The translations under genes and the position numbers were made by a program. Below are positions 55,594 through 64,000 of a stretch of 64,000 nt of DNA, piece after piece. Every line of letters begins with the position of its first letter. The stretch's first letter is position 1. This DNA comes from Pyropia haitanensis (lineage: Eukaryota > Rhodophyta > Bangiophyceae > Bangiales > Bangiaceae), in assembly GCA_008729055.1 (NCBI GenBank), contig SDUX01000008.1:1426001-1490000 (forward strand), given 5' to 3'. The notes under the pieces were generated by a model that was not told where the DNA came from, did no database searches, and saw only the letters and a program-made list of their open reading frames with translations.

Positions 55594-57621
55594 ATGGAGC
55601 CGGACGAGGAGGAGCCGGGCGCCGGCCCTCAAGACGAAGGACCGCACGGACACGGCGCAGACGCCGACGACGCCCTCCCGCCCGGAGATGGCGCCGCGTC
55701 GGGCGACGACGCCGACCCGCGGGAGGTGGCCGAGCTGGAGGCCGCCGTGCACCTCAAGCAGGGGCGCCTCCGCGGGCTGCTGCGCCGCATGGGCGAGGCG
55801 CGGGCGCGGCGCCCGCAGCTGCCCGACGGCGCCGCGCTGGACGCGGCCCTCGCCAGAATGACGGCGGCGGCGGCCGCCGCAGCCGGGGCGCCCCACGAAG
55901 CCTCGCCCACCACCGACGGCGCGGTGGCGGCGTCGGGCGCCGCCCTGGAGGCGGCCACCACCCCGGCGGTGGCGGGCGCGACCGCGTGGGTGGACGCGCA
56001 CCACCCGTTGGACGACGACGGCCTTTTGGCGCAGCGGGCGCGGCGGGCGGCGTCCCTGATTGGGAGCACCTCCCGCGGCATGGCGCGGCGCGTGGCAGAG
56101 GTGGAGGACCGCCGCGGGGCGGCGCCCGGCGGCCGCCCCTGCGCCCGCTGCCGCCAGCGGTCTCACAAGACGGGGGCGGCGACGTGCCCGGCCACGGCGG
56201 TGGGCGGCGACAAGAACCCGCACGCGTACGACCGCGGGGAGGACCCCGCCGCGTCCGACCCGTACGCCTGCCGGGCGACGGGCACGTCGTCGGTGATGGT
56301 GCCCGTCGCGGCGGTCCTGCGCACCCTGCCCGCGAGCCCCGACGGAACGGCGCACGCCGTCGTGCGCGGCGGCTTCCTCGCCACCGCCGAGCACCACACG
56401 CAGCTGCACTTCACGCTGACGCTGGTGTGGCTCAACACCGTGCACACCCTCTTTGGCGCCGTCAAGGCGGACGGGTGGGCGGCGGCGCTGCCCGGCCCCG
56501 CCGGCTGGGGCGAGTACTGGAACTGGGTGGCGTACGCGGTCTGCTGCCGTGGCGCACACGGCGGCAGCCTGCCCGCCGGCGTGAAGTGCGGCAGCTGCGG
56601 GCGGGCGCGGGACAACACGTTGTGCGGGCCTGCTGCGCGTCGGCTGTCGGTGTCCTACCCGGCCTTGATGGACGCCACGCGTAACGCCATGGACGCGCTC
56701 GCGTCTTCCTTTGACGCCGCGTGCCACGACCACCTGCCGCACGGCAACAGCCACGCGCGGTGGCGAGGGGTGGTGACCACCATCGTCACCCACACGGCGA
56801 GGACGGTGGCGGTCGCCACCCGGCGGCTGGCGTGGCGGGTGGCCACAATGGTGGTGGATGCGGCCGACGCCCCCGCCTCTGGCGAAGAGCAACGCGGACG
56901 GCGCCGCGCCGCGGTCTACGCCGCCGCAAGGAGCTGCCTGGAGCGGGGGAGCGACGCGCCCCACGCGGCGCACGCGGCCAAGCTGGACGCCCTACCCCCC
57001 GACGTGCGTGCGGCGGCGCTCAGGGAGATTGCCGACGCGCGGGTGCGGGCGCAGCCGGCGCCCGTGCAGGGTACCCCACCGCTGTTCCCCACAGGCGGGG
57101 CGCACGTGGTCGCGCGCCGGTGGGCAGAGTACATCCCGTACCTGCTGCACGTGCAGGCGGAGGGGGTGGTGGACAAGCCCTTCTCGCTGGTGCCTGGCAA
57201 GGCCGCCACCCTGCACGGGTATGGCACGGTGACCAAGGCACGCCTGGGCCCGCTCATCCGGCGCGCCTGGCCCGCACACCGCGAGCTGTACGAGGACGTC
57301 CGTCGGCGGGGGGCGGCGGCCATTGCGGGACTCCTGGGGCTGGAAACTGCGCGGTGCACCTCCGGCGCCGACCTCCGCTCCAACGGGGAGGGGGTGGTCT
57401 TCACGCTGTCGCGGCCGGCGACGGCCGCCGAGGCCGAGGCCGCGGACGTGGCGGCCGTGACGCGCAAGGCCAACGGCAGCCGGGTGCAGTCGCGGGTGCA
57501 GGGGAGCCCCACCACGCAGCTGGAGAAGCAGGGCTTCCCCATCGCCGCCGTCAAGACCCTCACCGTTGTGTCGGCAGACCCCGGCAAGGCCACCGTCCTG
57601 ACGGCCGTCTCGTCTGTGTAA
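55594..57621 (+). CDS. Fanzor-like (eukaryotic TnpB-like) protein, truncated after RuvC-I
   Basis: 675 codons from ATG 55594 (MEPDEEEPGAGP). N-terminal: acidic region, helices, a zinc knuckle-like CARCRQRSHKTGAATC (about residue 190) and a second Cys cluster (CGSCGRARDNTLC, about 335). The C-terminal part follows the layout I know from Fanzor proteins: KPFSLVPGKAATLHGYGTVT (a 'F-x-L-x-P' block), then SNGEGVVFTLSRP, then KTLTVVSADPGKATVLTAV, a RuvC-I strand with its catalytic Asp. Fanzors are RNA-guided DNA nucleases carried by transposons. RuvC-II, the zinc ribbon and RuvC-III are absent: the frame stops at 57619-57621, inside what looks like the first bases of an LTR. It is therefore probably a gene broken by insertion. 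A splice donor (TGT|GTAAGG) at the same place is the alternative. Family assignment is from memory of motifs, not an alignment. Confidence 0.55.
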   Translation: MEPDEEEPGAGPQDEGPHGHGADADDALPPGDGAASGDDADPREVAELEAAVHLKQGRLRGLLRRMGEARARRPQLPDGAALDAALARMTAAAAAAAGAPHEASPTTDGAVAASGAALEAATTPAVAGATAWVDAHHPLDDDGLLAQRARRAASLIGSTSRGMARRVAEVEDRRGAAPGGRPCARCRQRSHKTGAATCPATAVGGDKNPHAYDRGEDPAASDPYACRATGTSSVMVPVAAVLRTLPASPDGTAHAVVRGGFLATAEHHTQLHFTLTLVWLNTVHTLFGAVKADGWAAALPGPAGWGEYWNWVAYAVCCRGAHGGSLPAGVKCGSCGRARDNTLCGPAARRLSVSYPALMDATRNAMDALASSFDAACHDHLPHGNSHARWRGVVTTIVTHTARTVAVATRRLAWRVATMVVDAADAPASGEEQRGRRRAAVYAAARSCLERGSDAPHAAHAAKLDALPPDVRAAALREIADARVRAQPAPVQGTPPLFPTGGAHVVARRWAEYIPYLLHVQAEGVVDKPFSLVPGKAATLHGYGTVTKARLGPLIRRAWPAHRELYEDVRRRGAAAIAGLLGLETARCTSGADLRSNGEGVVFTLSRPATAAEAEAADVAAVTRKANGSRVQSRVQGSPTTQLEKQGFPIAAVKTLTVVSADPGKATVLTAVSSV

Positions 57622-58408
57622 GGATATGCCCCTTAAATCCCCAAGACTGGAGCCTAGGGGATAAGGACTGGGGCCTCTCCTTCCCTGTCCTTCTCAGCCA
57701 ACTCCTTCCAAGACGCATCAACTCCAAAGTAATCTGGGGCATGCCGCGGTGTCCGTCCGATAATCTACTACTAACGGACGGTCAGCACGGGAGCCGCGGA
57801 TTGGCTAACCGACACTACCCTGACTCATCTGCCGACGGGTACAGTCTCCAACGGATCAACGGACTAACGGACCAAAAGACGAGCCACATCTCTGACGCGT
57901 CAGCAAGCCGGAACAATCTCCCCGTGGACCAATGGGAGCGACAAGACTTGCTGACCCACGGGAGATATTCGACCCGAAGACTGGCGTCTGCTTACACGCC
58001 TCTGAGGCTTTTCGGGTCGAATGGCGCGTGGGGCCAGCCGCGCGGCGCTACGAGCGCCGCACACCGTCCCCCCCCCGTTTGGGGCTTTCTGGTGGGGCGC
58101 CTTGGGGCGCACACGCCCACCCTTGCTTTGTTCTGAGAGCCCATGCTTTGTTTTGAGAGCTTTGGTGCCGTCCACCGGCACGACGGGCAATCGCATGCTT
58201 TGGGGCACCCTGGGTGCCTCCCTGGGGGTATATAATGCGTGAGTGTGGGCGCCACCGGGAGAGACCTCGGGGGAACAACCACAGACAGAGACACAAAGAC
58301 CTCCTTTACCTTCGACCCCCTCGACCCTCACCGACGTCACGCCCATCCTCTTCCCCACCCCCATCACCGTCATCCCACCCGTCACCTTCCCCGCGCCCGG
58401 CATCCTCA
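57617..58408 (+). repeat. Chromovirus 5' LTR (inferred limits)
   Basis: About 790 bp from TGTAAGGATATG to CATCCTCA, just before a TGG-starting primer-site candidate. It contains TATATAA at 58229-58235. The limits are inferred because the 3' LTR cannot be compared. Confidence 0.6.
58229..58235 (+). promoter_or_regulatory. TATA box in chromovirus LTR
   Basis: GGGGGTATATAATGCG, about 175 bp before the inferred LTR end. Confidence 0.7.
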
Positions 58409-58409
58409 T

Positions 58410-58427
58410 TGGTGCACGGGTTGCTGA
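58410..58427 (+). other. Candidate primer-binding site
   Basis: TGGTGCACGGGTTGCTGA follows the inferred LTR end. It begins with TGG, the complement of a tRNA CCA end. The tRNA is not identified. Confidence 0.4.
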
Positions 58428-58714
58428 CACCGGCGCCAGTACGTTGAGGGCTGCCCGTGTGTGGGTGGTGCCTCACATGTGGTAGCTTCAGATAGTTTGA
58501 CTTCCTCTTGGCGGTGACGTTGCGATTCCGTCCTGGATTTGGCCCTCCCTGTGTTTGTGCACTCGTGCTGCCCCCTGTGTTCGGCGTGCCTCGGGCATTG
58601 TAATACGAACGCAGCGGGTTCCACGAATCACACCGAAAGAACACTGCCCTGACACTGCCCTGGTGGCCCCTGTCACGGTTTTTTTTCTTTTGGTCGACTG
58701 ATTGTCGAAACCCA

Positions 58715-59353
58715 GTGAGTGCCAAATCAGGTTCGGAATTTTCTTCCTCGGCGTTGGCGGACGCCCCGACTTCCTCGGCGGCGACGGCGCGCCCCCCGAC
58801 GGCGCGCGGCACCCCGGCGGCGCGCGGCATCGCGGCGGCGCGCGACACCGCGGCGGCACGTGGCACCCCGGCGGGCGCATCCACGTCATCCTCTGTGGCG
58901 GCGACGGCCGCATCGGCGGCGCCAGCCGCATCCAAGCCCCCCCTCTCGCGCAAGGGTAAGGGCCCGGCCACGTCAGGCCCGGCGGTCCCAGCCAACCGGC
59001 GCCTGCTGCTGCCCGCGCAGGATCCGGCCCGGCGCTACATCGCGCCGCCGGCCCCACGAATCGGCCACATCCGACCGACGACCGCGCGCGCAGCAGAGCA
59101 GCGAGAGCAGCGCCGGATCGCCAAGACCATCCCCAAGGGCAAATACGTTTGCAAGCCGTGCGGTGTGCGTTGCAACAGCCTGACAGTGCTGCGCGACCAT
59201 CGCTGGTCGCGGCGCCACCGCAATACGGTCAACCGTCCAGCGACCCGCCCTCGTTGCGACGTGTGCGATCGCGAATTTGAGACGGTCGAGCACTTCGAAC
59301 GCCACCAGCGTGGCAAGGATCACCACCGCACGCTGGCGCGCCGCACCGACTGA
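58715..59353 (+). CDS. Extra chromovirus frame with two U1/C2H2-type zinc fingers
   Basis: A 212-codon frame lies between the LTR and gag. The first 100 residues are Ala/Thr/Pro-rich; the end has two fingers, YVCKPCGVRCNSLTVLRDH followed by WSRRHRN, and PRCDVCDREFETVEHFERH followed by QRGKDHH. Both have the long C-x2-C-x12-H-x5-H spacing of RNA/DNA-binding U1-type or matrin-type fingers. No ATG is in frame; a T-rich tract and CCCAG just before 58714 look like a splice acceptor, so a leader exon is possible. It could encode a nucleic-acid-binding accessory protein of the element. Confidence 0.62.
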   Translation: MSAKSGSEFSSSALADAPTSSAATARPPTARGTPAARGIAAARDTAAARGTPAGASTSSSVAATAASAAPAASKPPLSRKGKGPATSGPAVPANRRLLLPAQDPARRYIAPPAPRIGHIRPTTARAAEQREQRRIAKTIPKGKYVCKPCGVRCNSLTVLRDHRWSRRHRNTVNRPATRPRCDVCDREFETVEHFERHQRGKDHHRTLARRTD

Positions 59354-59717
59354 CACCTCGCAACACCCCCCAGGATCTGTGCAAGAGACGCGATTTTCCC
59401 CCTTTGATCCCCCCGCGTGGAAATCCGGCACGACCCGACTCGGGCCCGTGCGCGGCGGCCGGCGGGAAAATCCGATTGCGTGATTTGAGTCTTCGAATTC
59501 TGCTTCATCGCATCGCTTGTGACCCATCAAATAGTGTTGTCCATCTTTGGAAACGTGGTAGCCACGACGGCCACGCTTGTCCAGAGCTAGTGCAGCACTA
59601 TTTTGCTTGGTCAAATTAACTTGCACATCTTGTAAGACTTGCCCCGTGCTCTGCCGGAGTAAGTCAAACCGGATCTGTTGGGTTAATTTGATTGTTGCGG
59701 ACCTCACCCAGGACGCA
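59354..59717. other. Gap between zinc-finger frame and gag
   Basis: 364 bp without a recognisable feature; it may hold part of the gag leader. Confidence 0.4.
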
Positions 59718-60596
59718 ATGGACCCCCCGAATCCTGCGACTGTAAGCCCGATTAATCCGGGAACGGCCTCAACCGCACCCTCCGCGGAGTCATGGAATCA
59801 ACTTACAGCGTTCGTCTCGCAGATGAGCGCCGAGCTCGAGGCTCATAAGGTTGAATTGGCGGACGCCAAGAAACAGCTGTCCGACGCCAAGGCTAAGGCC
59901 TCGAGTGGAGGCGCGACGACTGCGAGGCCGAATAAGCCCGCACTGTTCTCTGGCAAGCCCGGGACAATTGAAGCATGGTGCTCGCACATGGACTCATATG
60001 TGCGACTGACTGACCCTGACAAAGCGTGTCGGATCGCCTGCACCTACCTGGACGGTGAAGCGTTCACCTGGTGGCATACCTACAGTCGGACGACGGCGGT
60101 CCCCGACTGGGCTACCTTTCGGGCTGCGCTCATCCGTCGCTTCAGCCCTCTGAACAAGACGCAGGCGGCGCGGGACAAGCTGCACTCATGGCGCCAAATC
60201 AAGGACGTCGGGACGTTCAACAGGACTTTCCTGAGCGTCCTCTTGGACATCCCGGACATCACCGAAGCGGAAAAGATCGACCGCTATAGCCGAGGCCTGA
60301 AGCGCGACATCTGGCAGGCACTGTGCCTCAAGACGTACACCGATCTTGAATCACTGATGACGGACGCCCTGCGCGTGGAAGCGGCCAAGGCTGGAGTGTC
60401 CCGTATCACCAGCAATGTTAACAGCACTTCTGGCAAGCCACCGACGATGGGCGTTGTCCCGATGGACATTTCCAGCATCAAGATCGAAAAGCTGACGCCA
60501 GACGAACGCCAGCGCTGCATGCGCGAGGGTCTCTGCCTTCGCTGTCGCGAGAAAGGACACATGGCTAAGGACTGCCCAAAAGGCCAGCGGAACTGA
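59718..60596 (+). CDS. gag: Chromovirus Gag
   Basis: 292 residues from ATG 59718 ([15 protein letters not shown]). After a coiled-coil-like part ([16 protein letters not shown]) comes the retrotransposon Gag domain ([20 protein letters not shown], then [14 protein letters not shown] and [16 protein letters not shown]). The C terminus has a zinc knuckle [14 protein letters not shown]. It forms the particle and packages element RNA. The last codons overlap pol at a CCCAAAA heptamer. Confidence 0.93.
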   Translation: MDPPNPATVSPINPGTASTAPSAESWNQLTAFVSQMSAELEAHKVELADAKKQLSDAKAKASSGGATTARPNKPALFSGKPGTIEAWCSHMDSYVRLTDPDKACRIACTYLDGEAFTWWHTYSRTTAVPDWATFRAALIRRFSPLNKTQAARDKLHSWRQIKDVGTFNRTFLSVLLDIPDITEAEKIDRYSRGLKRDIWQALCLKTYTDLESLMTDALRVEAAKAGVSRITSNVNSTSGKPPTMGVVPMDISSIKIEKLTPDERQRCMREGLCLRCREKGHMAKDCPKGQRN

Positions 60597-63500
60597 AGCA
60601 GCAACAATCCTCAACATCTGTGAAAGACGCTCCTTCGGTTCCTGAAAATATGTCGTCACCATTTGAAGGCCCGCGACTCGGGCTTCTGCTTTCTACTGCT
60701 TCTGTCAATGGAAAAGTTGTTAAGGTGCTGTTCGACGACGGATCTCCCATCAACGTCGTCTCAAGGCGCCTCGTTACCTCCTTGCATGTGAAAACGAAAG
60801 GAACGGACTTCGCGGCAAGCATGCCCGATGGCCGCTCCCATGTCCTCGCTGAAACCGTTGACCCTCTTGAGATTCACATCGGACCGTACCAAGAGCGACT
60901 TCGGTTTGCTGTTTGTGAATTGAGCGCGTACGACCTCATCCTGGGAAAGAAGTGGCGCGATGACAAGGACGCCAAAATCAACAACAAGAAAAACAAGATC
61001 TCCTTCAAGTTCAACCACAAGAACATTTCTATCACTGCCTCCCTCAAGAAGCCCGAAGCTCTGATCAGTCGGCAACGCCTTGCTCGGGACCTCGTTCAAA
61101 GGTGCCCTGTTTTTGCCATCTACCTGCAGTCGGAAGATCCCTCTAGCACCTTCGACATTAACGCCATTACGATGGGACAAGGCAAAGACAAGAAAGAAGT
61201 TCAAGAGATTCTCAAAGAGTACGCTGACGTCTTCCCAGACGAGCTCCCCGACGGACTCCCTCCTGAGCGCAGTCACAAATTTAGCATCAAGCTGACCGAT
61301 GACGCCCAACCGCGTCGTAGCGGAATTTACCGACTAGCCGAATGGGAGCTCGAAGAACTCAAGACTCAACTGGCCGGCCTCATAAGGAAGGGATTCATCC
61401 AACCAAGCACCTCACCGTGGGGCTCTTCCGTCCTCTTTGCGGCGAAGAAGGACGGTGGCTGGCGAATGTGCATCGACTACAGGGCCCTGAACAAGGCTAC
61501 TATCAAGAACGCGTACCCACTACCACGCATCGACGACATCTTTGACCAACTGCGAAAGGCCAAGTACTTTACAAAGATCGACCTCCGCTCTGGCTATCAC
61601 CAGATTCGCCTTGACCCAGAAACAATACCTTTGACGGCGTTTCGAACCAAGTACGGATTCTATGAGTTCACCGTCGTACCCTTTGGTCTGACAAATGCAC
61701 CCGCGGTCTTCATGAACCTAATGAACGATGTCTTCCGACCCTATCTGTACGACTTCATCTGTGTCTACCTCGACGACATCCTAGTCTACAGCGAAACTTA
61801 CGACGATCACCTCAAGCACCTACGATTAGCACTCGAGAAATTACGAGAACACAAGCTCTACGCCAAGCTGAGCAAGTGCCAGTTCGCTCGAACTACTGTG
61901 GACTACCTTGGCCACGTCATCTCCGAGAAAGGCTTCTCTATGGAAGACTACAAGGTCCAAGCCATCCGTACGTGGGCAACACCGAGGAGCAAAAAGGATG
62001 TACAATCTTTCCTCGGTATGGTCAACTTCTATCGAAGATTCATCAAGGGAATGGCTGCCGTAGCTACGCCGCTAACGAGGCTGACTGGGAATGTCGACTT
62101 CGAGTGGACACCCGACGCCCAGAAAGCCTTTGAGCAGCTGCAGGACCTAACGACAAGCGCACCGGTGCTAAGGCCTTTCGACAAGAGATACCCAATCTAC
62201 GTGTCTACAGATGCCAGCGGGTATGCTGTGGGCGCAGTCCTTGAGCAAGATGATGGACGCGGACGGCGTCCAGTGGCGTACTTCTCGTTAACCCTCAACA
62301 TCCACGAGCAGCGCTACAGCATTCGTGAAAGAGAACTGCTTGCAGTCGTACAAGCTATCCGGCATTGGCGCTGCTACCTCTACGGAAGACCCTTTGAGGT
62401 CCACACCGACCATGAGTCCCTGAGATACCTAAGCACCCAAGAGAAGCTGAACGATCGCCAAGTCAAGTGGCTGGAGTTTCTGGACCAGTTCCAGTTCAAG
62501 ATTGTCCCAATCAAGGGCACTTCGAACCCCGTGGCTGATGCCCTTTCTAGGCAGCCACAAGATGCTCCCGACAAGCACGCCCCCAATCAAGACCTTCTTA
62601 GTCGCGTGCTGACCAAGACCATTGAAGAACTCCCCAAGAAAACTGAAATCAACAACCTCATGACCATCAACCAAAGTGATCAAGACCTTGCCACCTTAAG
62701 ACAAGAGTACGACGCGGACCCCGAGTTTGCCGACCTAGTCAAAGACCCGGTATCTCCCTACCGGCTACACATGAGGTTGTTGAAACGAGGTGACCGTACG
62801 TGTATCCCCGTCGGTACTCTACGCCAAAGACTACTCCACGACTACCATGATGTCCCGTGCCAAGGGCACATGGGAGTCAAGAAAACAACCAAGGTTATCT
62901 CTTCCAAGTACTACTGGAAGACAATGCGGAAAGACATCCAAAGATACGTACAAACATGTGATTTGTGCCAGCGGAACAAGGCTAGCACCCATTCACCTCT
63001 GGGTCACCTCAAACCCTTGGACCCCCCGAGCCAACGATGGGCAAGTGTCTCCATGGACTTTATCACGCCTCTTCCTCTGACTCCAAGAGGCCACAACGGG
63101 ATTTACGTCGTTGTCGACCGCCTCTCCAAGATGATTCGCCTCGCCCCTATGAAGCCAGACTGTACGGCGCCAGTCGCAGCTCAGCTCTACCATGATCACG
63201 TCTATCGACACCACGGACTCCCAGCTGATGTTGTCTGCGACAGGGACCGCATTTTCTTCTCCAACTTCTGGCAGTCGCTCACGGAGATTCTCAAGGTCAA
63301 GATCAAGGCCTCTTCAGCGTACCACCCGCAAACCGACGGACAAACCGAGATCATGAACAAGAAGATCGAAGAAATCCTGCGAAACTTTGTCAACCATCAC
63401 CAAGGCGATTGGGACCTCTTTCTGGTTGCTGCCGAAGTAGCCTACAACCGGTCGCCAAATGCTGTTACAACGTACTCCCCTTTCTTCCTGAACTACGGAT

Positions 63501-64000
63501 TCGAACCTAAGACGGTACCAATGGACATCCTCGAAAACTCAGAGTCAAGCATGCCTGCAGTGTCTGACTGGCTAAGCGGTCTCCAACATGCTCAAGAGAC
63601 TGCCATCTCAGCCATCAAGAGTGCAAATGAGGCGCGCTCGGCGTACGCAAATCGCCATCGCCGACCTTGCAAGATCGCCGTGGACGATCTGGTGCTACTA
63701 AGTACCAAACACCTTATGCCAGATGCTTTCCAAGGCGCTCGCAAGCTGATGCCCAAGTACTCAGGACCGTACCGCGTCACTGAGAGTATCAACGATGTGA
63801 CGTTCCGCCTGGATCTTCCCCAAGCGGTGCTCGATCGCAAGGTTCACAACGCCTTTCATGCGAGCTTGCTGAAGCCGTACCGCGCTGATCCTTATGGCCG
63901 ACTTCCTCCCGTTCCGCCTCCGGTGGCATTTCCGGACGGTTCTGTCGAGTACGAAGTCGACTCCATCATAAGGTCACGAAAGCGCCGTGGACGACTACAG
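60569..64000 (+). CDS. pol: Chromovirus Pol polyprotein, 3' end beyond window
   Basis: Open without interruption to the window edge. Order: aspartic protease ([12 protein letters not shown] near 60730, Asp in place of the usual Ser/Thr of DTG/DSG); reverse transcriptase with [13 protein letters not shown] and [10 protein letters not shown] (about 61765); RNase H with [28 protein letters not shown] and PVADALSR; integrase with the HHCC finger (HMGVKK..CDLCQRN), core residues in MDFITPL, CDRDRIF and QTDGQTE; then GPYRV and [14 protein letters not shown], and the start of a chromodomain ([18 protein letters not shown]), which directs integration in chromoviruses. No stop codons or obvious damage within the window. 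Confidence 0.94.
60575..60581 (+). promoter_or_regulatory. -1 ribosomal frameshift slippery site
   Basis: In the gag frame the sequence reads TGC CCA AAA GGC, a perfect X-XXY-YYZ heptamer (C CCA AAA). The pol frame is exactly -1 and is open from 60569, so slippage here yields Gag-Pol. Confidence 0.8.

Larger units (their letters stand above)
57617..64000 (+). mobile_element. Ty3/gypsy chromovirus, 3' end beyond window
   Basis: 5' LTR, leader, an extra zinc-finger frame, gag, a -1 slippery site, and pol in gypsy order (protease, RT, RNase H, integrase) ending in the start of a chromodomain. The 3' LTR is not in the window. The left end is placed at TGTAAGG (57617) or two bases earlier, because LTRs start with TG and this is where host coding ends. 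Confidence 0.88.

Noticed and set aside
1..64000. CRISPR arrays, bacterial operons or rRNA genes
   Set aside because: No regularly spaced repeats, ribosome-binding-site patterns or rRNA sequence were seen; the window is eukaryotic.

Overview
The window looks like nuclear DNA from a bangiophyte red alga (Porphyra/Pyropia type). This is an inference from four things. Host genes are extremely GC-rich, with long poly-Ala, Gly and Pro runs and C/G homopolymers. Introns are few and short, with GTACGT-type donors. One gene encodes a plastid protein with a bipartite, thylakoid-lumen type leader. Two identical tRNA-Arg genes carry an extra segment in the D arm, as in disrupted nuclear tRNA genes of the red alga Cyanidioschyzon. 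Transposable elements stand out because their base composition is much more balanced than that of the host genes.

Layout. 1-2.8 kb: 3' part of a C2H2 zinc-finger gene (minus). 4.3-4.8 kb: terminal exon of an unknown gene. 5.2-8.4 kb: very GC-rich low-complexity DNA. 8.4-14.4 kb: PH-domain AGC protein kinase with one intron. 14.4-16.9 kb: more balanced DNA with a BED zinc-finger fragment. 16.9-18.0 kb: short-chain dehydrogenase. 19.2-19.9 kb: predicted thylakoid-lumen protein (minus). 22.2-32.5 kb: a 648-bp inverted repeat carrying the tRNA-Arg genes, whose right arm is split by a complete young Copia element (25.6-32.0 kb). 33.4-34.6 kb: coiled-coil orphan. 35.4-38.7 kb: NatC subunit NAA35/MAK10. 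39.9-43.9 kb: SHAQKYF-class MYB-like factor (minus). 43.9-49.0 kb: no secure gene, one minisatellite. 49.0-50.5 kb: three-exon unknown gene. 50.7-53.6 kb: tentative minus-strand gene. 53.8-54.9 kb: a pair of 168-bp direct repeats. 55.6-57.6 kb: N-terminal part of a Fanzor-like (eukaryotic TnpB-like) protein. From about 57.6 kb to the right edge: a Ty3/gypsy chromovirus.

The most interesting points are the following. The Fanzor-like frame stops just after its first RuvC motif, exactly where the chromovirus LTR seems to begin, so the rest may lie beyond the window. The tRNA-Arg(CCG) genes have a 19-nt D-arm insertion. The chromovirus carries an extra two-zinc-finger frame before gag and a textbook -1 slippery heptamer between gag and pol.

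Several host genes (zinc finger, kinase, coiled-coil orphan, NAA35, MYB) change reading frame repeatedly, always at or near long C or G runs. I read this mainly as homopolymer-length errors in the assembly, so these genes are reported as single genes over several frames. Coordinates inside such genes are approximate. No operon-like organisation is expected; neighbouring host genes are functionally unrelated.
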